Position numbers and translations under genes: made by a program. From the NCBI GenBank assembly GCA_003184365.1, contig NKYR01000018.1, positions 310,001 to 374,000 of the forward strand: a DNA stretch of 64,000 nucleotides, read 5' to 3'. This document shows, in pieces, positions 37,801-49,106 of this stretch. Source of the DNA: Evernia prunastri. Taxonomy: Eukaryota; Ascomycota; Lecanoromycetes; Lecanorales; Parmeliaceae. Under the pieces are notes generated by a model, which ran no database searches, was not told where the DNA came from, and saw only the letters and a list, made by a program, of their open reading frames with translations. The stretch's first letter is position 1; the number at the start of each line of letters is the position of its first letter.

Positions 37801-38613
37801 AACATTCATCCCGTGAGTAGGTACCCCAAAGAATAAAGCACCATACGTTGATAGAAAATTCCATCTATCAACATGATTAGAACTTTCCCTCATTTGAATA
37901 AATGCATCTTTGAAAATCCAACCTCCAAGGCTATGCACAATAAAGATCAAGGGTCTCATCTTCTCAACCGCTTTGATTTGCTCGCGCAGAATTCGGAGCT
38001 TTCGCCTGAATTTCTCGGCGAATTCGTAAACATCTGCGCTTGCGTCTTTGTCCGCCAAATGCGAACGGTATCCGTACGTCCATACCCGCAATTCTGGACA
38101 GTGTTTTGGTAGAGAATCCCTTAGCCACACGTACGGACTTGTATGGGATCGGAATGAGCCCAGTGCATGGCCTCCCCAGCCTGGTATAACAACACAGTCA
38201 ATTTCAGGTTCTGTGGCTTGATCTGCTGGAGACAGCGGCGTAAACCCTTCGAAGTGAGTGCCAAAGCGGATATGCCTGCGCCCAGACTCTTCACCTAAGT
38301 CTTGTGGCAGCTCAAAATCCTGTCCATACGCAAAAGCTTGGGAAGTTTCTAATATCGCTGGCTTGATACAGAAGGATAACGTAGCGGTTTTGTAGGGAAG
38401 CTCTGCCTCATCAGAAGCATCTGATGCTAGGGAATGAATTTTGAAGTCCTTCGGATTCAGACTAAAGATCTGTGCTATCGCCTGTGCGAGGATCGCATGA
38501 TCGAAGTTCTCAGGGTTTTGGGACACTCGGAAGGTCACCTTATCCCATTCTGGCTTGGCTAGACAAGCCTTCCTGTGACTACATGTTGGGGTGCCATCAT
38601 CAATCCTTTTCCG
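34850..38613 (-). pseudogene. Decayed NOD-like receptor: alpha/beta hydrolase - NACHT - ankyrin repeats
   Basis: Minus-strand remains of one gene. The segment from about 38613 encodes an alpha/beta hydrolase: CVVIPGWGGHALGSFRSH, the nucleophile elbow FIVHSLGGWIFKDA, and GALFFGVPTHGMNV. Frame-shifted but recognisable family text continues (QRQHQAFCEAFSYEGSTIVQ, then KEWSRKGSPALL). Next comes NACHT: Walker A GLLWIKGKQGVGKST, Walker B ICLYIDALDECGE, SICFSCRHYP and VVQFIHQSVKDYFLEEG. About seven ankyrin repeats follow (GLTPLSYAAQKGD, GGRTPLSYAVESGN, GRTILHSACDRGM), ending at the TAA at 34850-34852. In-frame stops occur at 37725-37727, 37628-37630, 36131-36133, 35367-35369 and 35133-35135. Frame changes fall near 37765, 37640, 35425 and 35030. 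No intron of plausible length removes the stop at 36131, where both sides are in the same frame. The exon start at 38613 follows TTACTAG; the exon before it is unresolved. Intact relatives are fungal NLRs implicated in non-self recognition. Confidence 0.85.
35799..35903 (-). repeat. About 50-nt direct repeat in the NLR relic
   Basis: Copies at 35799-35846 and 35850-35903 share cactccagctctgt, tgaaggtttccaaga and atgaaagtaa. They encode SWKPS...QSWSE twice in the linker between NACHT and the ankyrin repeats. Confidence 0.8.
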
Positions 38614-39723
38614 CTAGTAAGCGTCAGTCAACCTTGGAGTCTTGGGAAATCGAAATGGTCTACATTTGGGCCTGAATGATCTGCTTCTTGTTCTTGATTC
38701 ATAGCTTGCTACTAGCGAGGCAGCGGTTAGGAAAACCGGGCGCCGAATGAGGCACACAAAGCTACGACATACCCACCTTCATTACTCGGAATGATCCGAT
38801 GAGGTCAACAGAATCATCAGAACCCTCTGTCTTTATCGGTCTCCCTTTTCCTCTCTCTTCCTGTCTGGGTGCAGAGTCAGGCTGCACCTGATCGACTGGG
38901 GCCCATAGGGACGGAGGGTTTCAGTAAATTGTCAAGAATTTGTTCATCTCCTGTTGTCATAGAGGATTGGAATCTTGTATACGCATCAAGAGGGCAGAAG
39001 TTAAGAGTGTCATTAAGAGGGATATTTTGAGAAGAGCTTCAAGGGAACGAGGTCCATTTTAGATATCCTCTCTCTCTCGTCGCGCTTTTCCATTAGGCAC
39101 GCCTCAAAGCCACCGTCGTCGACAAAGTACTTTCTCGCAGAATATCACCCTGAGTATCAAAGAGTAACGTAATAACCTCAGAGAAGGGCCTACAGGTTGA
39201 AGGCAAAGAGAATGCTCGGATGCAGCAAAACGGAGGCACCTCCGCTGACCGATGAATCCCGGCGCCCCACAGCCGAGGCTTGCACGAGTACAGAACCGCG
39301 TATCGAGGTGGAAGCCACTGACAATCCTCAATTCTCCACGCGATCATTGAAGCATTCGCGCGTCGCAGCTGCCTCAATGGAATCGTGCTACGTAGTCTCA
39401 GCAGATTCCGTTCCATTGATAGAACTAAATGGCAGCGTTGCCATGATATCGACGCGTCGAGGCACTTCAGTTGCCTGAGCTGCGCTATCATTTTTCTGTA
39501 TCACATTCACCACTTTTTACGAACCCCATCACTTTTCTGTGCATCCCAGCCACTCTCTTTCTTTTCTTTTCATCTTTCAATTAGCATGTCCCCCGTACCG
39601 TGTCCCTCCTTCTAACGTTCTCTCACTACGTCTATAACTTACTGTATTCTCTACGTTGCCGTCTCGCTGTACCAGCATCGCGCTTGCATTCGACTGAATC
39701 CACTCACACGCACGAGCGCGATC
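38614..39723. other. Region upstream of the NLR relic
   Basis: About 1.1 kb. It may contain the unresolved first exon of the NLR: a frame near 38760-38900 (-) reads GRPIKTEGSDDSVDLIGSFR and stops before a GTGGGT donor-like site. It also holds the promoter of the small plus-strand gene. No other feature supported. Confidence 0.4.
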
Positions 39724-40507
39724 ATGCCTTCGAAACGTTCCCCGTCCACCGACACCGAAAAAGTGCGCCTGGCCGGCGTCTTCGTCAGGCTGCCAAACGA
39801 TCCCCGGCAGCAGCAGAGCGACAAACCCACAGCTGCTGCACCGAAGCAGACTCGACGAGACTCGGGCGAGGTAAAGACAACTTTCTTAACGTAGTACTCA
39901 AGACAAACCGGCTCACCCGCTCCAGGCGATCCCCCCCTCGACCCAGCACCGGAATCCAATGCCCTCCTCTCCCCCTTTCGAACCCCACACGCCGCAAAAG
40001 CCCGCCAAAACATCCAACCCGATCGCGCTCCCGATCCCTCACCCCCATCTACCCCCAACCCCGGACCCGACCCCGACCAAGAAATCGCACGGTCTCAAAC
40101 GCTCCGCCTCCTCCTCTTCCCCCACCTCCGACCCGCAAACCCCTCCACCATCCATCAAGCGCCCCCGCACCACCACCACCCCCCCTACGCCCTCACCCCA
40201 CAGCCGACGACGACTCTTCCCGCGCACGCCCAAGTTTTCAATCGCCTACCAAGCCCAGCCGCCGTTGAGGGAGGGAGGACGAAGGGTAGAGGAAGGGGAA
40301 GGGGAAGGAGAAGAAGGGAAAGAAGAGACGATGTCGTGGCTGGAATTGAAGCGGGCTTCCGAGAGCATCATGAGGCAGGTGGACTGGACGGTGCTGGCCG
40401 AGGACGTGGCGAGCAACCGCGGCGCTGGGGCGTATAAGAAGTTTGTGAGGGGCGTGCTGCAACGGGGGACTGACGAGCTGGCGGGGAGGGAGGAGGGGGG
40501 GAGGTGA
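39724..40507 (+). CDS. Small Pro/Ser/Arg-rich protein of unknown function
   Basis: Two exons, 39724-39870 and 39926-40507, with a 55-nt intron, giving 242 residues. The start MPSKRSPSTDTEKVRLAGVF is the first ATG in frame, and the intron junction keeps frame into PSTQHRNPMPSSPPFEPHTP. The middle is Pro/Ser rich with basic patches resembling nuclear localisation signals (KKSHGLKRSAS, SIKRPRTT). The C-terminal 55 residues look folded and helical (SWLELKRASESIMRQVDWTV, then GAGAYKKFVRGVLQRG). I do not recognise the family. The basic patches and helical tail are compatible with a small nuclear or chromatin protein, but that is inference. The splice-consistent frame and the sharp composition change support coding. 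Confidence 0.65.
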
Positions 40508-40843
40508 TGGGTTGAGTTCTGTGTGTGTGCGCTGGGGGTTGGAATTTGAGTCGTTTGACATGCTGTTGTGCATGTCCCTTTGAGGCGGTGACGGAGGTGG
40601 GCATGTGTGCGGATTGCGATGAGGGAGTTGGAGGAGGACTGTGTCAACACTGTTGGCCTGATAGCTGCTGTATTTGTGAGCAGCCGACGGATTAGAGGAG
40701 GACAAGGCTGCGAGGTTGATAGCAGCTGTGACTTTTTTTCAGAGGATGAGAGATGCAAACGGTTCATTGTACATATCCCCAAAAGCAGTCCGCTCCAACT
40801 TCCGTGTCTTATTTGATACAATCCTTGTCCCCGTCACCACCGT
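40508..40843. other. Convergent intergenic region
   Basis: A 336-nt region between the 3' ends of the small unknown gene and vps17. Nothing else seen. Confidence 0.6.
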
Positions 40844-42808
40844 TCAAAACGTACTCGTAGCCAATCGGCTAGCCGCATTCTTCGCATCGATCCTATCATC
40901 ATCCGGCTCCTCTGCCACACCCTTCAGACTTGATGCTCCAGTTCCCGCTCTCTTCCGTCCTCCTTCTTCACCGTTCACACCATCCTCTTCCTTCACACTT
41001 GGTGGAAATCCGCCACTAACGCTCCGATCCAGCGCATCAGGCCTTCTCGGCACACCGCTCCACGCATCGCCTCTCGGACCTTGACTAGACGCCATACTGG
41101 TTCTGCGTATGACAGGATGTGCTTCTCGGCCCAACCGTGACAGGCCACCAGACGCGTCGATAGCTCGTACATCAGGCCGGACAGCCTCGAGAGTAGCCAG
41201 TGTCCGACGCTCAAAGTCGATCTCACGGAGAACGTATTCGCGGATACTGACACGAAGATCTGCGGCTGTACGTGCGAACCAGCGGCGTTTCTCGTGCAAC
41301 AGGTTACTTGTCACACGCTGTGTCTTTTGAGCAAGATATTGTTCGTGGCTTTTGGCTTCGTCGAGGGCACTGATGGCTTCATCGACTTTTTCTCGACGTA
41401 CAGAGCTGCTAGACTTGATCCTATCGGCGGCAGACAGCTTATTGCGCGTGGCTGCTTGGGCCGTAAGTAGGTCACGGAGGAGAATATGGCGGTTCGTGAG
41501 GGTTTCTTTGACGATGAGAGCATCAGAAGAGTGGTAATTTAGAGGGTCGCCGATGGTGGTTGCTTCAGCGGTGCCTTGTGCTGCATGATAGTCGCCTGTT
41601 GTTTGTATGATCTTGCCTAATTTGCGGTATGCGCTTGCAAGACCTGGGTGCGTTTCTTGGACCGACAGTTGGCCAATCTTGACACCTAGATCTGATTCTG
41701 CCAGACCGAGTCCTAGAAGGCATTAGTAAACCATGCAAACGCAATCGAGTGGGGATCTCGCTCACCTCGCCTTGCCTTCACCACTCGGTCAACCTTCTGG
41801 CCGGTCTCCATAGTCCCGAGATAGAAAAGCTTGACGGTAGGCCGGGCATCATGAAGCTCAGGCGTATCATCTGGAGGCGGTGCGAACTGTTTGATAACCT
41901 TTCTCCGTACTCCAGTGGCTGGCTGCTTCATTCTTATCATAGGGCTATACCCGGCATCGCTTTCAACAAAGAATACCATTTCGTCGTCTCTCATGAGAAC
42001 GTCATTACCGCAAATATAGTTGAGCCATCTCTGCAGGGAAGCTTTGGTGCGAGCTTCATCTTCATCTGTTCCAGCACCAGCGGACGTGAGAGGGGGAGGC
42101 ACTGCAGGCACAAACGCTTCTGGGTTGGAGGAGATCAAATGGTCCGCTAACTTGACAAATTCGGAGTGTGTGCGCTTTATGGCTCTGACTTGTGTAGTAC
42201 GAAATTTGGGCAGATTCGTCTTTCAATCGCGTCAGCTTCCTACAAGTATCTCTCCTCCCAAACCTCTGTTAACTCACATGAACATCAAATGTAATGGCAG
42301 GGGCTTTTTTCCCTGTGCGCTCAAGACCAGTAATTTTCGCTTGTAGCTTGTACTGTGGAGGCTGCCTTTGCCCAGCACGAGCGCCTGGGTGGTATCGCTG
42401 GGGTCCAGGACCTCTTGCATGCTGCTGTGCATGGATTGCCTGTTGATACCGCTCTTGTTGCCGTTGTTGGTACAATTGTTGTTGTCGAAGCTCTTCTTCA
42501 GTCAATGGTGGGCCTTGGAAACGAATGTCGCTGGCGGTATCTGATCTGCTAGGTATCCTCCCCGCACCGTTCGGCTGTTGTGGAGGCTCTTCGTAACTGG
42601 AAGCATTGGGTGAATCTTGATCGCTGTCATCTCGCTCGTCTTGGTGCTGAGGCTCGGGTGTCAATGGCGCATGCTTTGCTGTGGGTGATTCGGGTTCCTT
42701 TCCCGACTCTACTTGAGGGATGTTTGTTCTTGTGGGTTGCGGAGAAGACTGCCATGGATCTGGTCCTGCAGGATGGTCTGGGTCATTTGGAAGTGACGAG
42801 TAGTCCAT
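40844..42808 (-). CDS. vps17: Sorting nexin Vps17 (retromer PX-BAR subunit)
   Basis: Three exons: 42808-42278, 42219-41766 and 41712-40844, with introns of 58 and 53 nt, giving 617 residues. The N-terminal 150 residues are Pro/Gln rich. A PX domain (about 150-275) reads YKLQAKITGLERTGKKAPAI, TNLPKFRTTQVRAIKRTHSE, LQRWLNYICGNDVLMRDDEM and VFFVESDAGYSP. The BAR region (about 300-540) is helical, with LGLAESDLGVKIGQLSVQET, YHAAQGTAEATTIGDPL and EKVDEAISALDEAKSHEQYL. The C-terminus is low complexity. Vps17 pairs with Vps5 to form the membrane-bending part of retromer, which recycles cargo from endosomes to the Golgi. The expected PPPLTSAGAGTDEDEAR segment is present. All junctions keep frame. Confidence 0.95.
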
Positions 42809-43103
42809 TATAAGCTATACCAGTGGCCGAACACAGAATGTCAGCCCTTTCAATATATGCTGAGTTCGGAGACTTCGACATTCTCCTAAGCAACGGCAGG
42901 AGGGCGGAAGCGACGATGTCCGTCAAGGATAAACTTTCCCCCGTTGAAGTTCATAAGCAAGACCGTCCACACAGTCAGACACCCTCTTGATAATGTCACT
43001 CTACAAAAGCTCCCAGACAGGCTGAGGAATAAGAGCAATGATCAATGCCAACTCCAACAATACGCTCATTAATTGCATATATTGATCAGCTTTTAGGACA
43101 CTG

Positions 43104-43974
43104 TCAACCCAGTTTATCCAATAGCCGTCGTCTTCTTCTGTCCACAAGCTCCTCCTGAACCTCATCGCTAGTAGGTAATCTCCAACCGATCCCATCTCCA
43201 GCATCTCCAGGAAGAGGCTCCCAACCTGCCTCTGACTTTCCATCCCCTTGCGCCCTGAGATTCTCAAACGCTTCTTTCTCCTTCTCTGCTTCATAATCCA
43301 GCAGAGTCCCATCCTCTTCATCTAGATTGTAGCCATAGTAGCTGGCGTCGACCTGCCGCCTAAGATCCGCTCTGCTCTCCAAGGGTTTATCCGGCGCCTT
43401 CGGCTTGCTCGACTCGAACATTTCCTTCACACCTGGTAATTCTCGTGCTCGCCCGAAGTACCTGGTGAAAGGTATCAATTAGTGAACTCCCTCAGGACCA
43501 ATATCCGTAACAAAGACTCACCTATAGCCCTTTCCACCCCCTGGAATCTCCTTCCCATCCTCATCATAGACCTTCCCCCCACCCCTCATATAATTTGGCC
43601 CCCCTAGATTCCGTATTTGCACCTCCCACATATGCTTCTCCCGCATCGCCTTGTTGATCTCATCGTTCAGATCACGAATCTGGAAATCACTCAAGCTCTG
43701 CTCCTGTATCTTGCTGACTTTGCGTGAAATCTCTTTGAGAACCTGGCCCCGCCATTTCTCGCACGCCGGTATTGTTGTGACTTCCGTGATCATTTTAGGA
43801 CGGCGAGTGCGACCTGCATCGATTATGCCCAGGGAAGCGGCTTGTTGCGCCCGGAAACGAAAGAGCATTGACTGCGCTTTCTCGGAATTTCGCGCCTGGG
43901 CCAGGACATGTCAGCTTCGTAGTCTCGATAAGAGGGCTTATATTTGGGTATCGTTTGGGTATCACACTTACCAT
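43104..43974 (-). CDS. isy1: Pre-mRNA-splicing factor Isy1
   Basis: Three exons: 43974-43972 (the ATG alone), 43895-43522 and 43461-43104, with introns of 76 and 60 nt, giving 244 residues. The first coding exon consists only of the start codon. The donor GTAAGT follows it directly, and the acceptor CCCAG leads into ARNSEKAQSMLFRFRAQQAA, the invariant N-terminus of the family. Conserved text continues with ITEVTTIPACEKWRGQVLKE, NDEINKAMREKHMWEVQI and NLGGPNYMRGGGK, ending in an Arg-rich tail. Isy1 belongs to the Prp19-associated complex and helps position the 5' splice site during the first catalytic step. Confidence 0.95.
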
Positions 43975-45065
43975 GATTGCAGAAGGTCGAGAGGTATGTA
44001 GGATACGAACGTGTATGTAAAAGCGCACGCTGGAACGAGAGGTTGCCAAGTGGAGCAGTTGCCCACAGATTGCATGGCACTACCCAAGCAAAGCTGACTC
44101 AGCATCTCAAGACTGTTCCTACGGTGCGAGTTTTGTGCTACAACTTACATCCTGCTTGGTGTCTACATTCCTTCACCCTCTAATCACCATGAAATAGCTT
44201 GGGATCACAAGACCTCGTAAGACTGATGACTGTATGCTGCTCGCGAAAACAGCGTCTCCCTAAGATTGGTGAGGGCTGAAGTATCGAAAAAGCAGACAGT
44301 AGCATAAGAGGCATGTTTCAGGCTAACGACTGAAGGTGCGCGTGGCAGGTACCAGGAATGTAGTGGATTGGACATGGCAGTTGGTCGCTGAGCTGGCTTT
44401 CGGGATCTAACTTTGTTTATGCATGTGCATGTTTGCCCCTATATATGAACTCGGTTACTGCAAGGCGTCTCATGGTATCTAAGGTACCAAGATGCATGAG
44501 ATTAAGTACAGAATTGAAACTTCTTGAGTGTCTGGCTCTTGGAGTAGTCCAGAGACTCTGCTGCGTCCCAGAGACTTCGCTTCGTCTAACACCAAGACGA
44601 TCCGTGTTCACTGTGTGTTTGAAGATGCGGAGCAAGGTATGGCTTTCAACGACTCTTTTGCTTCAATGAGCAACAACCTTGGTGCATGCTTCGCCTTGAT
44701 TCTCGCTCATGCCGTCGTTCCCCTGGGATTGCAACTTTGATGGTAGGTTCTTGCTCTTCCCCTCATTTAGGTAGCTATGTATGGAGGTTACATTGCCACT
44801 TCTGCTTCCGAACTACCTGACCTTATGAAAATGGTGTCATCTGATTGAGGCAAGGCTTGGCGCTTTCACACCCGATCTTTCTCTCCTTCCCACTGGACGG
44901 CTGCTAATTAACAGTGGCAGCTCACAATCTCATCACCTATCCACAAAATAAAAATACCTGTACAGCAGGGCTATCCTATAAATATGTATCCGCTTCTTTC
45001 TCAACTTTTCTTGGAGACATCTGCCGTCTTATCCTTACCAAGTGGCATGGGAAAACGTCGCCAGT
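43975..45065. other. Divergent intergenic region between isy1 and the two-module Cys protein
   Basis: About 1.1 kb. It contains a TATA-like element near the right end (listed) and no supported coding frame. Confidence 0.55.
44977..44984 (+). promoter_or_regulatory. TATA-box-like element TATAAATA
   Basis: TATAAATA lies about 89 nt before the proposed ATG at 45066, preceded by a GC-poor stretch and followed by a CT-rich tract (cttctttctcaacttttctt) typical of fungal core promoters. It supports a transcription start just upstream of the gene. Confidence 0.5.
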
Positions 45066-46520
45066 ATGTGTCTCCAATGGTTGTGTCACATCTGCAGCGA
45101 AGACTTGGGGGGTAACAGTACTCTCGAGCCATGCCCTGCTTTTGGACGGGTGTCACAGATGTCGTCTGGGGACCCAAGAAACTGCCCTGGGTACGTTCGA
45201 AAACAGGCAGGTGATCTCATGTGGTGCAGTTCCTGCGTACAGGTCGGCTTGAGTGCCACAGAAACCTTTCTGGCGCCCGTGGATCTCACATTTGGGTACC
45301 ATGAGTAAGCGTCCCTCTTCACCTCCTTTTGGTACCAGAGCGCGACTCCTCGTTGTCTTTGCTGTTCAAATGGCTGCTGACTCGAATGAACTTCGAGCTC
45401 TTCGTCCCAGCCTCCGGCGGATAGATCCACCTCGGTCACTTCAGCACAGTTTTTTGGGAGTCCGATGCATGACCAAGATTCACTGGGTAGCCAGGAGCGG
45501 ACGCGTGCTGAATCCTTCAGCTGGGGGGCTAGCGCCACCGTGGCATTTGATGCATCGACATTTAGGGACAGACAGATCAGTGCACCCAAAGAAAGCACGG
45601 TCTTATCTGGCCACCGTCGGTAAGTATACATGCTTTCAAATGCGCTACTCATTAAACCATGTCTTACCTTTCCAGCTAAAGACATGAAACTTACTGAAAG
45701 CATTTATAGTAGTCTGCGGCGGCTCCTTCCCAAACCTCCTGCAATCGATCGATCCTCTCGTTTGGTGGCCCCGCCACAGACTACGTCCCTGCAGAACACT
45801 CCAAATCCTTCTGAATACGGAGCAATCGATAGCGCTGACTTCGCGGCCGTGAGCGCTGGACCCTCTGACACTGCTCAAAGGGTAGAAGCCCATGCCAGAC
45901 AGGCGAGCACAGCAGACAGGTCCGGAAGGCTGCGAATCCAAGAGGACCAAAAGGCACACACTGAGGCTTCATCTCATCCGAATCCAAAGATCCTCATCGA
46001 TCGTATTCGGAAGCCAGAACAGCGTCGTGGAAGAGGCTCGAAGGTAGCAATTGCATGCGAGAACTGCAGGTAGGTCGTGAGGTCCCACTGCATAGGCAAT
46101 CTGCAGTTTTGTTGACGCAAGGAAATACTCAGGTTCACGCGTGAGAAGTGTACGGGAGAAGTGCCGTCCTGCGAGACCTGTCTTCGTAGAGGAAAGCAGT
46201 GTGAAGGATACCGCAATTCGAGGAGACTGAGATGGCAAGGCCAGGTGGCCGCGGCTCGAGACAACATCCGCGAGTTCTCAGCTGGTGCACAGTTGCAATC
46301 TTTGACGCAGCCTCACAGAAAATATCGCGCATTGGCACCTCGGACTGACGCCTGGAATACGACTGTCGATCAAGGTCTACAACAGACCAGCAACGCCAAC
46401 TGCTCAACCTTGACAAACGAGGTTCAGAATCTCCCCTTGGATATTGCGGTGCAGTATCCTGTTCAGGCTTCCACAACCCCTATACAAGCCAGCCATAGCC
46501 AAGGCGGTGAAGCAGGGTGA
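45066..46520 (+). CDS. Zn2Cys6 protein with an additional N-terminal cysteine module
   Basis: Proposed four-exon model: 45066-45304, 45398-45619, 45710-46069 and 46133-46520. Introns are 93, 90 and 63 nt, all phases agree, giving 402 residues. The N-terminal exon carries C7-x2-C10, C23, C40 and C54-x2-C57 (MCLQWLCHICSEDL, LMWCSSCVQV). Exon 2 is Ser/Thr rich. Exon 3 is low complexity and basic at its end. The exon 3/4 junction rebuilds a textbook fungal binuclear cluster, C-x2-C-x6-C-x6-C-x2-C-x6-C (ACENCR, FTREKCTGEVPSC, CLRRGKQC), followed by RRLRWQGQVAAARDN, which resembles the linker of regulators of the Fungal_trans_2 class. No downstream activation or dimerisation domain is present before the stop. 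It is probably a DNA-binding regulator, truncated compared with relatives. The exon 1/exon 2 join is the least certain part; a shorter model would begin at the ATG at 45684. Confidence 0.6.
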
Positions 46521-47123
46521 CGGAAGGGAAAGGCATTGGGAAAGCACGAGAGAATGACGGTTTATAAAGCGTTGGTAGAGCAATATAGAAAAGTCCTTTC
46601 ACCGTTCTCGTCTGACCCTACTGCCACCATCTGCACTCAACAACATTCTGGCTCAAGCGGACGTGACTGCTAGTTGAATCCCAAGCTCTTGGTGAGTCTT
46701 CTTTGCACACGAATATGAACACTTGTCCCTTGTGTCCTTCGATCGGAGGTCCGAGATTGCTCTTGTCGACCTTCCGCATTTGTCTCCCGTCTAACGCTAA
46801 GAAGATAGCGGGAAATCATTAATGCACCTCATGATGCCACTGGGTTGCATCAGCGACTATCTCCAAATACTTTTCCTCTACCTTCCGCTTGGGTGTTGCA
46901 TTGCGTGCGCCGTTGTTCGGGAAGAGTGCGTCCTATCGTAGCAATATGGTATTTAGGAACGCCTGTGCCCTGCTTCTGCCCTTCTCTACTTGCACACTCG
47001 AGTCTTTCAACTGCCTCGGATTAAAGTCGTTCAATGTGTGTTCGAGCTTAGGCAGTATCTACAGTTGCTTGTTTACGTTTGATTTCGCCCGAATAGTTCG
47101 ACTTTTACTGCGTCTGCGATAGG
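46521..47123. other. Intergenic region before the aspartic protease
   Basis: About 600 nt between genes on the same strand. TTTATAAAG occurs near 46560. No coding frame supported. Confidence 0.55.
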
Positions 47124-48561
47124 ATGTTTGGTTCAAGAAAGTTCTGTGCGACCCTTTGCGTAGGGTTCATTTTATGGGTAAGCGGTATTCAAGGATTCCG
47201 AGATCACCAATTCAAAGTCGGAGGGCTATCTCCTGGTCCATTCCAAGCACCCAGTCCGAATACACAGGCGTCACACGTCCTCTCTTTGACTCGGCAGGTA
47301 TCTGGAATCTCTAGGAGCGCGGGCTATGTGCAATCACTTCGGAGAGGCAGTGACATCAATGGAGTGTATGGTGTTGCTCCATTGACATCGGTCGAAGAAG
47401 GTACGGTGTTTTTGACCGGGGTGAAATTTGGGGCCGAATCTTTTCAAGCCGTTGTTGATACAGGTACGTGTCGCGGAGATATTCGCAAATTCGTTGGCTG
47501 AGGCAGATTTGCTAGGTAGCAGTGATACCTGGTTGGCTGGGAAGGGTTTCCAGTGCGTCAACGTGACTACCGGGGCGGATGAACCGGAGAGTGACTGTCT
47601 CTTCGCTTCAACATACACCATAGAGCCACCGTTCAAACAGATCCCTGATGTCAACTTCAACATCACGTATGCTGATGGAGAGTTTTTAACCGGCATTTTT
47701 GGAATCGAAGAGGTGACGATAGCTGGAGTCACAGTCGAAAACCAACAAATCGCTGTTGTGGACTTCGCAGCATGGTTTGGCGACGGCGTATCAAGTGGCC
47801 TGATCGGCTTCGCTTTCCCTTCCATTACCAGTCAATATGCCGGCACTGATCCGGCCCTGGACACAACCACCAATATCCCTTACAACCCCGTCTTCACCAA
47901 CATGTACGAAGAAGGTCACGTTGCTCCTCTCTTCAGTCTTGCTATCGAGAGGTCTTCACTCACGTCGGGAACGGTACATGGCGGCTTGCTTGCAATCGGT
48001 GGCCTACCACCCGTGCCTTTCTCGCCCATATTCGCAAGCGCACCATTTCAGTTGCTTACAATGAACGCTGCCGATGCGCCGGCTCCGGTGCCTCAATATC
48101 AGTTCTATACCATCACGACGAACGGCTTCTACTATGAAGGAAGCGAGAGCACGCATTGGTCTAGGCCGAACTTTCCCAATCCCCTTGGGCCCCCAACGAA
48201 TTCGTCTCAGGTCCAAGTCATCATCGACAGTGGCACTACCTTGATTTATCTACCAACGGCTATCGCCGATGCTGTCAACGCGCTATTCGATCCGCCTGCT
48301 ATCTACAGCGATGATGAAGGGGCGTATGTGGTAGACTGCGATGCGAAAGCTCCTAAATTCGGTGTGAGGATTGGGACAGAGACGTTCTTTATCAATCCTG
48401 AAGACCTGTTCTTGGATAACGGAGGCGGGACGTGCATCTCGGGGGTTGATGACGCTGGGGACAGTCTTTCAATCCTTGGAGATGTGTTCTTGAAGAATGT
48501 ACTGGTTATATTCGATGTCGGAGCTAGCGAGATGAGATTTGCGGCAAGGGAGTTCGATTGA
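47124..48561 (+). CDS. Secreted pepsin-family aspartic protease
   Basis: Two exons, 47124-47463 and 47516-48561, with a 52-nt intron, giving 461 residues. The start MFGSRKFCATLCVGFILWVS is a signal peptide. A propeptide of about 60 residues follows. The two A1-family catalytic aspartates are visible: Asp112 in VVDTGSSDTW, rebuilt across the intron, and Asp351 in VIIDSGTTLIYLP. Other conserved text is NFNITYADGEFLTGIFGIEEV, shortened here to its ends (NITYADG, GIFGIEEV), GLIGFAFPS and the closing SILGDVFLKNVLVIFDVG. It is an extracellular or wall-associated endopeptidase active at acid pH by family. There is no obvious GPI signal at the C-terminus. Full length for the family, and no broken residue. 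Confidence 0.93.
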
Positions 48562-49106
48562 GCATGGTGTCCAGTATTGATGAGTAAGTAAGTTACATAC
48601 TAGAATGACTGTCGCAGAATGGCGATTGTTCAATTGACGGTCGTACGTTATTAATAACAACGACTAATTATGAAGCCCATGTTCTGAGATGAGAACTTCT
48701 TACCTGTCCTCTGATGACGAGTTCCCAATCTATGTTGTTTCTGTTCAAGATTTTGAAGATTCGTTGTATGTCCTTATCTCCGAAGGCTAAACGCGGACCG
48801 CGGTACAGGTAGATACGAGTACTCTAGACGGCTTGGCATTTCTGCATGTATTATTGGAATTTCCTTCAACAATAACTCCAGCATCCATACACTTTTATAG
48901 CATCTACCATCGGCTTGATAATTTAAATTGAATATCAAGACTTATATTCTTCCCTTATATCGAATTCTTTCTCCTCTTGCGTATCAATGATCCTCCGCCA
49001 TTCAATTGTACACGCCGAGCTGTTATCATTCTTACGCGCGCTGTGAGAATATTCTATCTGGGAAAACCAGTCTCAGCTTGCTACTCCCCCACAACCATAA
49101 TTGATA
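48562..49106. other. Intergenic region
   Basis: A 545-nt AT-rich stretch between two genes on the same strand. No coding frame or repeat supported. Confidence 0.6.

Noticed and set aside
45086..45703. 205-codon minus-strand open frame opposite the two-module Cys gene
   Set aside because: It has no start context or family features, and the plus-strand model explains the same bases with consistent splice phases and a Zn2Cys6 cluster.
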